From positions 114,423,415 through 114,487,414 of the forward strand of contig NC_089979.1 of assembly GCF_036417845.1 (NCBI RefSeq): 64,000 nucleotides of DNA, written 5' to 3'. Each line of letters starts with the position of its first letter. The first letter of the stretch is position 1. Positions 12,901 through 24,168 of this stretch are shown one piece after another. The position numbers and the translations under genes were made by a program. Origin of the DNA: Apteryx mantelli (Eukaryota > Chordata > Aves > Apterygiformes > Apterygidae). A model generated the notes under the pieces. The model was not told the DNA's origin. It did not search any database and worked only from the letters and a program-made list of their open reading frames with translations.

Positions 12901-15900
12901 GTTTAAGCCATGGCAGAGCAAAGGTGCTCTTGACTGGGTGTTGCTGGGAAGTAACAAGGGGATTGATGGGGAGAGATGGTTGCCAAGGCTGATGATGCTA
13001 TTTGTGGGGAAGCAGAGGGACACTGAACCCACATATGCAGATGATTTCAGTGGCTAGAGCTGTTGGATGGATAAAGCGTAGCTGTTTGAGGAGACCAGTG
13101 GATGCTCTGGCTCCTGGACTTTCTACAGATAAAGGTAAAATGTTTATTGCAGGGGACCCTGTTGTAACTGGCTCCAGACATGTCAGCTTGGGAACCTTTA
13201 TCCTGGTTCCTTTGGCCTGTATCAGGTCCACTACTTCTGGGCACAGTCCAGTTAAAGGCAAGACATGATTACCTGCCTAAAGAATAGAGCCACAGGGGCC
13301 TCTAGCAGCCCCAGGACAGAAGTACAAGCAAAAAAGCCTGCCACACTTCCCTGCGGCTGGCCTGAGTGCCTGAGAAATCAGCTGAGAGCCAGGCCAGTGT
13401 GAGGCCAGTGTGAGAAGGTCCCCACTAGCTTCAGTAAAATGCATGACATTTGGCAGCTCTGTTGCTCTACAGACAATTGAAACCCAGGAAAACATTCCCA
13501 GCGCCTTCAGAGGACTACAGATCCTTCCTACAGGCTGCTTTCCCTGTACTGGGACATCATTCCAAGAACTTCAGAAACTGTTATCATCTTCTGGACATAA
13601 ATCCACCTGCATCTCAAAGTATTTTCTATTTTTTTCCAGAGCTTTTTACATCTGCTGCTTATTTTCAAGTACTTGCCCGCAACTGGCAAAAAAATAAACT
13701 TGTCTCTTTTTTATTTCTTTCCATTCCAGTCAATACAATTTCCTTGTGCCCATTATAAATTCCTCTACCACTGAACTCTTCTGGCATCATACTGGCTTGT
13801 GTTTTTAGGGCAGAGGGGAAAGTTTTTTTGTGTGGTCATTTAATGCATGAGCAAACTTATGAATAGGCTTTCTTGGTAACTGAAATGTTGTTTTTAATCT
13901 GCAGAACAGAGGGAGCCTAACACTGCAAGCTTCCTCCTGCAGCCCTGGCAGTCTCCTGCAATTCCAATTTGGTGTGACTGCTTTTTGGAAAGGAAGAATA
14001 GCTAGAGCTCAGTACTTATGCACTCTCATTGCTGGGGCTGATCAATGAAACAATTGTATTTTTGGTGTATTACAAACTGACTCAAATGTATTATTGCATA
14101 ACCAGCAGGTAAGAATCAGAAGGACAGTGACTATGAATATGGACCAGATCTGAGCCCACAACACACAGCATAAAAATCTCACAGCCCATTTTTTAACAGC
14201 TGAAATATCCAGTTCCTCCATAATGGCTTGTGATTTTGCAACCCGTGGCTGTGAAATTAAGGTGATGTCAAAAGCAGATTACCTGACTTCAGGTAAGGCA
14301 AAAAAAAGAGCAGATAGACTGCTCAACCATAGTGTGAAAAAATTCTGTGCAATTAACAAATAGTTAGACAAAAATAGAGGAATAATATTGTATGCAAATA
14401 GAGCCATTTTAAAACATCAAAATGCAAAGGTCTCCATGTACACTCAGTGGCTCCTTATATCTCTGGGAAAAAGCTCTCCTTTTCTTGGCTATGGAAGTGA
14501 AAATTTCTTCCCTAAAGACGGCTAGAAGCAATACAGCCATCTACCGACTGACACGGTTAACCACAGCATGTTTACATGCTTGTCTCTATTTGCATCCTAA
14601 AATTGTGGCCTGTGGAAAACTGGTTTTCAGCAGAAGGTAATTACTGAAGCACACAATTAATATCTCATAGTAACTGCTGACTCTTCTTATTACTCATTGG
14701 TTTGACATCTGGTTAGGCAGCTGTGTCTATAATCACCTCTAAGCATGTGCAATATATTTTTCCAAGTGTAAGATGGCACCACATCATGCAGCAGACCTGC
14801 AAGAGCTCCATTCCCACAGTCTCCACTGCCATGTCAGGCTAGCAGAAAACAATAATCACAATACATTTCAGTGGAAAAATGGAAAAAGATTACCTGACTG
14901 TGGCTATCCGGTTACTGTTTTGACATCTCAAGGTGGTGGCTGCTGAACACTGATCCTCTTGTAGATGTCAGAGAAACACTCCAGGCCCTGGTAAAGGGAA
15001 AAGGCCAACATAATGTTGATAGAACAACCTGGCAAAATAAAGGGGGCGGGAGTGTTTGACTCAGGAATTATGCAGGGTTTTAATTGTGTTTGTCTGAGAG
15101 CTGTTTTTAGGTTGTGTGATGATGCGGATATTTGGAAACGGAGCCTGGCATGCAATACCCTGTGTGCTATGTGATTTGAGAGCGCGTATGCTTTAAGACC
15201 ATAGAATCTTGCAGGAAGTCCACATCTTGCCACAGACCCTCTCATTAAAACAAATATGCAACATTTCAGGTTCACACAACTATAATGAAAGACATGAAAA
15301 TGGGAACAGAGTATACTCTGTTTCATGGATGAAATATTGCTTTTAAAGATGGCTTGTATTACAGTAACACCTAGATCTTGGACAGACATCAGGAAGTTCC
15401 CTCTTTTACCAAATGGAGCTTTGCTTAATAATCATATAAGACTCGGCAAGAACTGTGTCAGTGGCAGCAAACTGAAAAAAAATACCTAGCATACTTGGTG
15501 CACAAGTACCTGGTTGAACAGTCTAAAAGGCACTCATGAAAACATGGTGATGCAGCACACTATTTGTAAATATAAAAAGTCTTATGTTATTATGAAATGA
15601 CTGTAAGGATCAAGACTGTCCAGAGTACCTGACTGTACAGAATGGGCCCTACAACAGTTTACAGAATCATGGTTTTTACACAAGGTGAATGAAGGCCCAT
15701 TAATCCTCCTCAGATTTAGGAGAAACTGGGCAACCTGCAGAGCTGCTGTGAAAGTCCTAAACACTCTGTAGACAAAAGACTGAATCTTCTGACTGCACCT
15801 ATTGGAATTAGGTGACTATATATACAACTGGAAAAGAAAAAAAAAAGAATTAGTGTGGTATCCACCCTTCCTGGAAGCAGAGCATCCAGGTTTATATTTT

Positions 15901-17159
15901 TCTTTGAAGTGTTACTATGAGGAGATTGGGCCTTTCTTCTTTCTGACACCACTTCAGCATGGCTTGGATTAAATTTTAACTGTATCTAATACCTACTGCC
16001 TACACAACATATAAGTTGCAAACACCTTTGGTAAATTTTAAAACAATCAAAAGCCAAGTCATCAAGAACTACAGGCAAGATTTCGCTTCTAGCTTATTTT
16101 ATTGTACCTTGCTATTGTAGATAATACGATATGCTACTATAGATTCTCCGATAACTGCATAAAGCTCCATATATATGAGCAAAAAGTATTGTTTCCTTTA
16201 AATTGAGACTTGAGACTCTGCTTATGATATTCAAGAATCTGTAAAATTTTCTTTATATAAGTGTGATATTTAATGGACAGAGATAAATATCATGCTATTG
16301 TAAAATCTTATAGCTACAGGGATAGGTTTTCCGGCTGAGGTTGTACTTGCCAGGGTACAAATGTCAGGAAGACACCTAAAAAGATAAAAAAGCATAGAGA
16401 AGCATTTGGAAGCAAAATATTTGAAAGCATTTGGAAGCAAAACCTAAAACAGCTTGTTTTCACTCAAAAATAAATGAGTGTCAACAGAACAGGCATGAGA
16501 CAATGGCTCAGACAGAACAAATTATAAATATACAAAGTATATTGCTTTCCAGAATAACTGGATCTCAATTCTGTAAATACTTATGCACATGAGTGGATGC
16601 CTTGAGTTTATTAGGACTGTTCATGTGTAAAGTTATTAGTTAGAGTCCATAAGTCTCCAGTCATGTGCAATGACATTTTCAAACCTGTAGGACTGGAACT
16701 TTAAAAATGATACTCTTCTGAAGAGACATGGTTTCTTTTCCATGGTCTGCAAGCATTTGGTCATTACTGTTATAAATAATAATAAGCAGGACATGTAAAG
16801 CTGTAAAAGCAGAAGCTGAAAAAAGGTTTGACATTTCATAATCATTAGTTTGGCAGTTCTTGAAGTTCTTCCTCTTCTCCCTCTCTCGGGCACATGCTCT
16901 GCCTTGCACGTTCTCCCCACAATTTGCAAATTATTTATGTGGCAATTTTCTACCTGTGAAGCATTGACACAGGGCATACAGCAGCAGCAGAGAGAGAAGT
17001 GCTGACAACAGGGCTGGGAGGGATACTGCCAGGAGACAAGGGCTACACTGGATTTGGGAGCAGTGAGAAGTCACCTTGCTAATTTCAAGCATTTTAATTG
17101 CTGCATCCCTCACACCCTGTTTCCACCTGGACACTTCTTCTCTAACCTCACTCCTAACT
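3972..17159. other. Intergenic, no gene recognised
   Basis: About 13 kb of AT-rich sequence. Minor structures: an inverted repeat at 7861-7910 followed by TATC-rich sequence, A/T runs near 7754 and 9480, a tandem GAGGCCAGTGT unit near 13401, and a 25-bp tandem repeat at 16401-16443 (AGCATTTGGAAGCAAAA twice). Reading frames up to about 150 codons occur on both strands but match no protein I recognise, and none has a convincing promoter or splice context. Confidence 0.7.
7861..7910. repeat. Inverted repeat (hairpin) followed by TATC-rich tract
   Basis: GTATATTATATCT at 7861-7873 pairs with AGATATAATATCTAC at 7895-7909 around a 21-nt loop, with a small bulge. The following 30 nt repeat TATCTA/TATCTATC. 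The AT-rich, low-complexity nature makes chance or microsatellite origin likely. Confidence 0.6.
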
Positions 17160-17475
17160 CCCTTCATTGTGCCTCAGATGTCACTGGAAGAAGGCAGTGG
17201 CGCTGGACCACGCTGAGCCTGGAGAGTGACGAAGAAGGCTTGGAACCAGCAGCGCAGCTCTGCTCTGCCCTTGCCGTTTCCTCCATGCCGCATCCTGGGA
17301 GTGGGAGTGGGAGTGGGAGCGGGAGCAAGCAGGATGTGTGCTCCTGGGAGGGCCTGGGAGGAAGCAGCAGGGGGGTGATGGAGCTGCTGGGAGTGCTGGG
17401 GCTACTGGGGAGGCTCACAGGGACCCAGAGTGCTGCAGCTGTTAATGGAAGAGCCATCCTTTCCATAACAAGAAA
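17160..17475. other. Local GC-rich block with (GGGAGT)5
   Basis: About 300 bp markedly richer in G+C than its surroundings, with five GGGAGT/GGGAGC units at 17297-17326. A + frame spans it (GSGSGSGSGS followed by MELLGVLGLLGRL), but I recognise no domain and see no clear flanking splice sites. It could be a non-coding exon, an old repeat or a chance island. Confidence 0.4.
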
Positions 17476-18474
17476 GCTGAGTACTTACATATCTTATTTA
17501 TTTCCATGCATGCCCTTTCTTGCCCTCACCCCCTAAACTTTGTTCAAACAGAAAAACAGGAATTTGGCCTCATGTCTGGGATTTCTGGACAGCTAGCAAC
17601 CTCACTGGATCTCCAACAGCACTGATCAGATGCTGGCTGTCCTGATAAATGACTACTGTACATACACAGATCAACTGCACTTCAAATGAATATAAATCTG
17701 AGGTATCTGGAGCGTGTCATGCTTACTGCACAGGTGCTAGTTCTGAGTATGTGCCAGGAGATGCCTGTATCTGCATTTCTGCCTGGGTTGTCCTAAATTG
17801 AAATTAGAGATGCTCGCACAAAATTTACACAAGATAAGATAAAATACTTTTTAAATAGCTGACAGGGCCCTTGTGATGTAAATCAACAACCGATCAGGTT
17901 TCAGAAGAACTTTTCCTTTGAGCATGAAAAATGTTGGTTATCATCAAGTTGCTCATTTTCTTTCCCAAGCTTTTAATACTGAACACCGTCAAAGACAAAT
18001 TTAGACCATAGGGAGGAGTGATCTTTCCAATTATAGTAAATTTTATGTTTCCACTGATCCAGGTGAGTCCTTGACTGCTTCCTGCAGGTGGAAGGGATTA
18101 CCCTTGTATCCAGTGCCTCAGTTTGGGTTGCCGTATGTTGTGGAAAATGCAACAGGCATCTTTTCAGACTGTATCTGAGCAGCTCTTAGATGGGTTGGAG
18201 TTGTTCTGTTCCCCCTGTAAGCTGTTTCCTTCCCTAGCCAGTTCCTTCTTGACACTACCCCCGCACTGGGGCTTGTCAGTATCTTGAGGAAATGAGTTCC
18301 ATGGACTAATTACATGCTATTGTAAAAAGAATTGAGAAAAAGGGTTGTACTGGTTTTAACTTTGCTTCTTCTTAGTTTAATTAAATATCACTGTTTTCTC
18401 AAATTATAAGGTATTCCTTAATGTTTATTATTTCTATCTTTATAGGCCTCAGAACTCTCAGGCAGCGCGTCACT

Positions 18475-18660
18475 GTGCCAAGACGCAACGCACAAATAAG
18501 CCCCAATTCTGTAGACAGTTGTGCCCATACCCAATTTCATACATGTCCATGAAGGATAACGGGGCTAGTTATACCGTGTACAGCTAAGCGTTCTGAAGAA
18601 TGGTCTCTGCCCCAAAGGGCTGATAACTGCAAAAGAAAGTCACATGAATAAAGAATGCTG
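18475..18660 (+). repeat. Ancient amniote interspersed repeat fragment
   Basis: The ordered words AAGCCCCAATTCTGTAGACA, GTTGTGCCCATACCCAATTT, CATACATGTCCATG, ACAGCTAAGCG and CTCTGCCCCAAAGGGCTGAT follow a repeat abundant in turtles and crocodilians (CCCAATTCTGCAGACAGTTATGCCCATGCTTAA and so on; recalled). The part from CACTGTGCC may belong to the MIR/L3-like family seen at 37.1 kb. Strongly diverged. Confidence 0.5.
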
Positions 18661-21600
18661 TGGATGGAAGAAGAAGTTGGATCGGAGCACTGATCTCCTT
18701 AGCAGCTTCTTGTGGGCAATACGGACAGATGCTTTTTGAAAGTTAAGACATTATATTAATAGATTTTCTCTTATTCACTGCTCTGTGGAAGAGATCTTCC
18801 TTTATAGCGATGCTGATTTGTCTCCAATTTTTCTTGATAGAGACTTAGGACTATTTGAAATTTAAAAACACAAAGAATTTGCTAAGTAGATGATGCTTGT
18901 TTTTAGAGATGAATGTTCTTTTTGAAAAATTCATCATAGTAGCTGGTTTTGCTAGATTTCCTGTGGCCATTTTAGCAATTTGTTTTGAATTGAAATGGTT
19001 TTGAATTGAAATGGTATTTCTTTAGCATTACATGAGTAGCCATTTTAATAATGCTTTTAATAAATCTCTTAGTTTTTCAAATGGATGAAAAATAATTTTA
19101 AAAAATGGTCTAGTTTGAATTCTGTGCATTAGTGAGAATTAAAAGCACAAAAAATATTTTCCAAATAAAACTCCAGTCTTCGTGGTGAATCTGTAAACAA
19201 AAAGCTGTTCTACATAACACCACTCCATGTCTGAAATCAAATTGGAGATCTGATCTGAGACTGTGAAACACAGCAGTATAGCACTCATAGGCTGGAATTT
19301 TACAGGATTAAGGAGAGTCCATTCAATTTCTACCTCAGAAAGCTGCTCACTTCTTAAATCTTTTCTATTTCTGCAGCTGTTTAACCAGCATATTTACTGT
19401 TTGACTTCCCTTGAAACAATAAGATACAAAGACATTCCCTTACCTGTATGTCTCTTTTGGAGCACCTCAGACGTAAGAGGGAAAATTTATGGATGAATGT
19501 AGCTCCTCTCCAGTCTCGGAGCTACCACCAGGGCAAAAATATTTGTGGATGAATCACGATTTCATCTAACCATTTCAAGAAGTTATTCCTTATATACTTG
19601 TTGACAGTTGGACTACCAGAGCTAGTGACATTGCACCCAGTAATACATGTTTTCAGGATTTGTCAGTAAAAACATCTTCATGTCCTACTAGAAACTGGAT
19701 AGCTGGTCTTGCAGCACTTTATATCAGAAGGTGACTGCTGAAACTGTATCACCTGGTTGAATTCATTGGTATTCCACTTCCATGCTGCCTTCTCTCAGCC
19801 AGCCGCCTATTGCAGGCTAGTGGGGCCTTAAACTATCATGTTCTTTAAGGATGATTTGCAAGTGAAAGCAAGCAGTTCTGTATTTCCCTCATTTGAATTC
19901 TCTGATGGCTAGAAAGGAGAAAGTTTACTAGCTTTCTCATCAGCAGAGACACTTATAAGGTGTCTCCCTCTTACTGGCCACCTATTTTGTGGAGTCTGCA
20001 GTACTGCAGCATCTAAGCCTGCTACCCCTTCTGAAAATTGATTGAAATTGGCCAGTGAGCTTCAAGGTTAGTGGGAGGATCAACTGGTAGGTATAGAAAA
20101 TATCACCGTATAAGTCTTGTCCTGACAAACAACTGAGAAGCCGTTATATTTAAATACATATACATTTTGGCTTGCCTGCTTACAGAAATATTAAGAGCGA
20201 CAAATTGTATGCCTCTGTTGGAAGACTCAGACATGCAGTCAAACCTGTTTGTCAGTGTTGCTAATATGGCAACAAAAAAGACTTCCAGAGACATTTTTGC
20301 TCATGGAAATTTCCTGGTGGAAATTCCAATAGCGCTGTTGGAAATTTGCAAAATTTCTAGTACAGAGGAGATGCTATACACTTCCACGTAAACATGTGTA
20401 AACACCCATGTGAACATGACCTTTCCCTTAGTTTTCTTAAGGAATAAACCTCTCAGGCTTCACATATACAACTGAAAGAAGCCAAAATAACACAAATCCA
20501 CTCCTTCCTCCATGTAGGTCCTCTTTAAATCTGGCAGATTATTAAACAAAATGTATATTCTGTGATTCAGAACAGAAAATCTTGGTGGGGTCTAAAATAT
20601 TCATTTTCCCAAAGCCATTTATTCTAAAGAAAGAATGTGGGAATCCTTGTAATCTTTCCATGGTAAAGCAGAGTTTTTAAAAAGTCTTCTTAAAGGAGAC
20701 TCTTTCTGAGGCTACAGATTCTCAAGTTCTTTCTGGTTGTGATCCCCCTTGTAGGTCACTAATTTCACATGGCCCCAAATACTAGTACAAATAGCAGAAG
20801 AGACTGAATTTCTGTCACTCAAAACCCAGCTTGTAACTACTACAATCTTACTTGGTGTTACAGCTTCTAGGCTGAGCCCTGCTAGTTTGTGCAGAAGAAT
20901 GAAGGAACAAGGTGATCCAGAGTTTTTAGATTTCACACTATCAGAAAAAAAAATCAAGAAACTGGGAAAAGAATCAACTGGTAATAACCTGAGATTTACA
21001 TCTATTCCAACTTGATAGATGAATACCAACATGGATTAGTCATAAAATCTATATTCTGTGCCTAGTTTATTTAAGAGTCTAGAGATGTAGGATCTTAGAT
21101 GCTCTGACTGTCCTCTGGATATTCTAATAGCTGTATAAGAAGCCTGAACTCCTGAATCAGGTACCTCTTTTAGACACCCCAGGTCAAAAGATGATCCCTC
21201 AATCTTTCATAGCATTTTAAAGCATCAATTCCTTTATTTTAAAAGGAAATACAAAATGCAAAAAGGTTACTATGGCTTTGTCATGGTATGTCAAGTCAGA
21301 CAAGTATTAATAATAATGACATCATTTCTTGCATGATAATACATCAAATGGATTTTTGATGTGATACTTTATAATAGTACATAATGTATATTCATACAGT
21401 GTTGTCTGGAATGTAAATTACTGTTGATCTGTATTTATTAGGTTATAGGTTTTAGTCCTACAATGAGATCCCTACAAGTATATTTCTGATCCTGTGGGCC
21501 TGTGCACAGTACAGGGATCTGCTCACACAGTGGGCATAACATGCAGTTTCTACAACGATACTACATAGAGATTTTACTGTTCTCAGGAGATTTCTTGGTC

Positions 21601-23179
21601 ATCTCAACTCTGGAGTTTTTTACAGCAGCTAATGTGTGTGTTCTAGAAATATTACACGTATGTAGAGTAGCAAATTGTCAAACAATAAAATTGCAACCAT
21701 CCCAAACACAAAGTTTAAAACTTATCCTTTGTTTTCCTTTTTGTGTATTAATCCTTGCAAGTGCTCCTCCAGCCGATCCATTCTGTTGCATCACCATATC
21801 TACAAATATTTGTCCAGTGCTTGGGAATTCTATTCTATTCTTGGAAATTCTTGGGCATTCAAGTTACATGCCCTGGACAGCATGTCCAGAATTTCAAGTG
21901 CAAATAATTATTCTTCTATAACAAGGGAAGGAACTGGGAAACTGATACAAGTATGTTAAATATTACATTTGAAGGTGTTGTCAAGTACCAGTTGTCCACA
22001 TTATGACTTGATAATATGCATGATAAGCTATGGCAAGGATAACAGGTGCTGTAGAAAAACTAAGGTCACACGACCCATCTAGAACACGAGGCTTGCGAAG
22101 GAATAAGTTATAGAGGCAAATAATCGGAAGTGAATAAATAGCAAAATTAAGACTATTTTCTCTGCTTTTGCACATTCTCACGTTAGCTGCTGTCTGTACC
22201 CTGGTTTTATTTAACACAGAGAATTAGGTCCCTGGTGCTTATGATATTCCTTCAGGCTCTTCTTTTTATCCTTCCCTTCAAACACTGGAGTTCCTTAGGG
22301 TCTTCTCCTTATCAGCAGTCTTCTCTGTGTCTCACTGCTTGTTCATACTGCAGTGATTAGCAAAAAGGATGATTCTTTGACATTAAAGGGGCACTGCCTA
22401 CCTGAAAAATGAAACGTGTCTGAAACGCTTGTGCCTTCCATATTTACAAACAGCATTTGAAGACTGTACGTAATAGGAAGAAAGCACTGTTTCTTGGATC
22501 TTTTCAACAGATACTATATTTTTGTTCATAAGCAATTTATTGTTTTTCTTATTAATAAGGCTGACTTCTACTGTGGAGATCTTTGGCAGCAGTATTATGA
22601 ACAGAAGCATTTTTCCCTTCTTCATTGCCAAATTTTGTCTGTAAAAAATCAGGGTTATACTTTTAAAGAGTTTTCTTCTCAGAAACTAAAAAGCACGTAA
22701 AATGATTTTAAGTTTACAGTGCTACCCTGAGACTTCAGAAGTTTGTTTTATGATGTGAGACAGGTCTCTTGTGTGACATGAGGCAAATCTCTCCCTGTGC
22801 CTTAATTCCCTTGTTGTAAAACAGTACATTCTGACCTCACAAGAAGGCTGCAGACAAATACAGCATGGACTCTGAGGTCTTCCCACACAACAGGTAATAA
22901 CATTTCAGTCCACCGATTAAAGTATTTTAACATTTCTGTTCTCAAGACCGGCCGGTGAATCAATACCTTAAGGCAAGAGCTTTGCCAAAATCCCACATCC
23001 TGTATTATGAGCCACCGTCCCCGGACACAAAACCAGCGTCCCGTGTGAGACAGCACCCGCGTTTCTGGGAGCCCTTTTCCCCGGAATCCTCCCCCCATCC
23101 CAACACAAAGTATTATTTCAAAACGCCGGAAACCTTCCCTGATAACAGACTTCTTTTCCCCTCCCTTTCTTTAGCATTC
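18661..23179. other. Intergenic upstream of the HERPUD2 promoter
   Basis: About 4.5 kb of AT-rich DNA. A 16-bp unit TTTTGAATTGAAATGG is duplicated in tandem at 18983-19014. No gene, RNA or recognisable transposon is seen. GC content climbs from about 22.95 kb into the CpG island. Confidence 0.75.
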
Positions 23180-23375
23180 ACCACGCAAAACTCTCTACAG
23201 CGGCTTAGCGTTTGCGCGCTGCGTGCATCACGCACATCCGCAGCCCTCAGCGGGGGAGACCCGCCCCTCCCCCCACCAACGGCCACGGCCCTCGCGCAGC
23301 AACCGACCTCGACGGCCGCGAGGCCTCGGGACTGCGGCAGACGCCCCTCCCCCCCCGGCCTCGCGGCGCGGCCAG

Positions 23376-23387
23376 TGCGCGTGCGCA
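23376..23387. promoter_or_regulatory. NRF1-like binding site
   Basis: TGCGCGTGCGCA fits the NRF1 consensus YGCGCAYGCGCR on the reverse strand (TGCGCACGCGCA). It lies in the densest part of the CpG island, about 100 bp before the ETS-type CTTCCGG. NRF1 sites are common in housekeeping promoters. Occupancy is inferred. Confidence 0.5.
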
Positions 23388-23412
23388 GCGTGCCGCGGCC
23401 GCCGGGCCTGCG

Positions 23413-23427
23413 GGCGCCCCCTAGCGC
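23413..23427 (-). promoter_or_regulatory. CTCF-like motif in the promoter
   Basis: Read on the - strand, the sequence is GCGCTAGGGGGCGCC, close to the CTCF core CCACTAGGGGGCGCT, with all of TAGGGGGCGC matching. It lies just upstream of the likely transcription start. This is a motif match only. Confidence 0.45.
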
Positions 23428-23890
23428 CGCGCGCGGGGAGCCGCGGCGGTGGGGGCGGGGAAGGACGGACGCTTCGCTTCCGGTCTCCATTTTACGCAAA
23501 ACGACTTGGCGGCTGGCGGTTGAGGCGGTACCGGTGGCTGTGGGGCCCGGCCCAGGCGGGCTTGTTACGGGTGCCAGGCTGTCCCGTCTCCCCTTCCTTC
23601 CTTCCCCACGCCGTGGGTGCGGGCGCGGCGGCGGGCTGGGGGCGAGGGGTGCGTCCGTTGGCCTGCGCGTGGCGGCGGGGCGCGGGGGGTGGCAGCGCCT
23701 GGTCGCGGGGTGCCCGTGTGCGACGAACTAAGCCGCCCCCTCCCCTCCTCTCTCTCTGTTCCTCTGTCTCGTCGCTCTGTTTTTGTCTCCCCCGCTTGGC
23801 GGGCAGACCCCGCGCCGGGGCGCGGCGGGATCGGCCGGGGCGGGCGCTGCCCGCCGCTGCCTTGCCCGCGGTGTGAGAGCGAGCGCCGGC

Positions 23891-23935
23891 ATGGGCGCCC
23901 CCGGCTCGGCCAGGAAGTTCGTCCCCGGACACTGA
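23891..23935 (+). CDS. Candidate upstream ORF (14 codons) in the HERPUD2 5' UTR
   Basis: The only ATG I find between the likely start region and the HERPUD2 start codon opens a frame encoding MGAPGSARKFVPGH and stops at TGA 23933-23935, leaving 86 nt before the main ATG. The context is GGCATGG, with G at -3 and G at +4, so a strong start. It is out of frame with HERPUD2. If transcription starts upstream of 23891 and this segment is not spliced out, it should be met first by scanning ribosomes. The peptide resembles nothing I know; any role would be regulatory. Confidence 0.5.
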   Translation: MGAPGSARKFVPGH

Positions 23936-24021
23936 ACCCGCCCCGGGCGTCGAGAGGTTCAAGCGGCTTCGCCTCCTGGGGAGACAGAGAAAGGGGCAGG
24001 CAGGCCGCCCGTGCCGGCAGC

Positions 24022-24168
24022 ATGGACCAAAGCGTCGTGGATCACCCGGTGACCCTCATCATCAAGGCTCCCAACCAGAAATACACCGACCAGACCATTA
24101 ACTGCTTTCTGGACTGGACCGTGGGCAAGCTAAAATCTCACCTCTCTAAAGTCTACCCCAGTAAGCCG
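24022..24168 (+). CDS. HERPUD2: HERPUD2 coding exon 1
   Basis: This exon encodes residues 1-49, from MDQSVVDHPV to VYPSKP: the first beta hairpin and the first helix (WTVGKLKSHL) of the ubiquitin-like domain. The donor is CCG|GTGAGT and the exon ends in phase 0. Reading on into the intron would add only about 32 codons before a stop. The exon is the GC-rich 3' edge of the CpG island. Confidence 0.96.

Larger units (their letters stand above)
23180..24021 (+). promoter_or_regulatory. HERPUD2: HERPUD2 CpG-island promoter and 5' UTR
   Basis: This stretch of about 840 bp is extremely GC- and CpG-rich, against AT-rich flanks on both sides, and ends at the HERPUD2 start codon. No TATA box is visible. 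Candidate core elements are an NRF1-like palindrome (23376-23387) and an ETS-type CTTCCGG (23477-23483) next to CTCCATTTTA, a place where initiation is plausible (about 23480-23530). No clear ER-stress element (CCAAT-N9-CCACG or ATTGG-N-CCACG) was seen. The exact start site cannot be fixed from sequence. The long open frames through this block on both strands are an effect of base composition. Confidence 0.85.

Noticed and set aside
14928..15389. Minus-strand 153-codon frame
   Set aside because: No recognised domain and Cys/His/Ser-rich composition without motif spacing; likely chance.
22955..23731. Long + strand open frame (258 codons) through the CpG island, with others overlapping at 23223-23876 and 23617-24267
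   Set aside because: The GC-rich composition removes stops in several frames on both strands. The peptides are Pro/Arg/Gly/Ala-rich with no domain, and one simply runs through the HERPUD2 start.
23750..23806. Pyrimidine-rich tract ending GGGCAG, like a splice acceptor in the 5' UTR
   Set aside because: No convincing upstream donor was found in the island, so a 5' UTR intron is unsupported; RNA data would decide.
23617..24021. In-frame N-terminal extension of HERPUD2
   Set aside because: The frame is open upstream of the ATG but only non-ATG starts exist there, while the annotated ATG has an excellent context and matches the family start.
23492..24023. Minus-strand open frames of about 150 codons in the island (antisense gene at a bidirectional promoter)
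   Set aside because: Arg/Pro/Ala-rich, no recognisable domain; explained by base composition.
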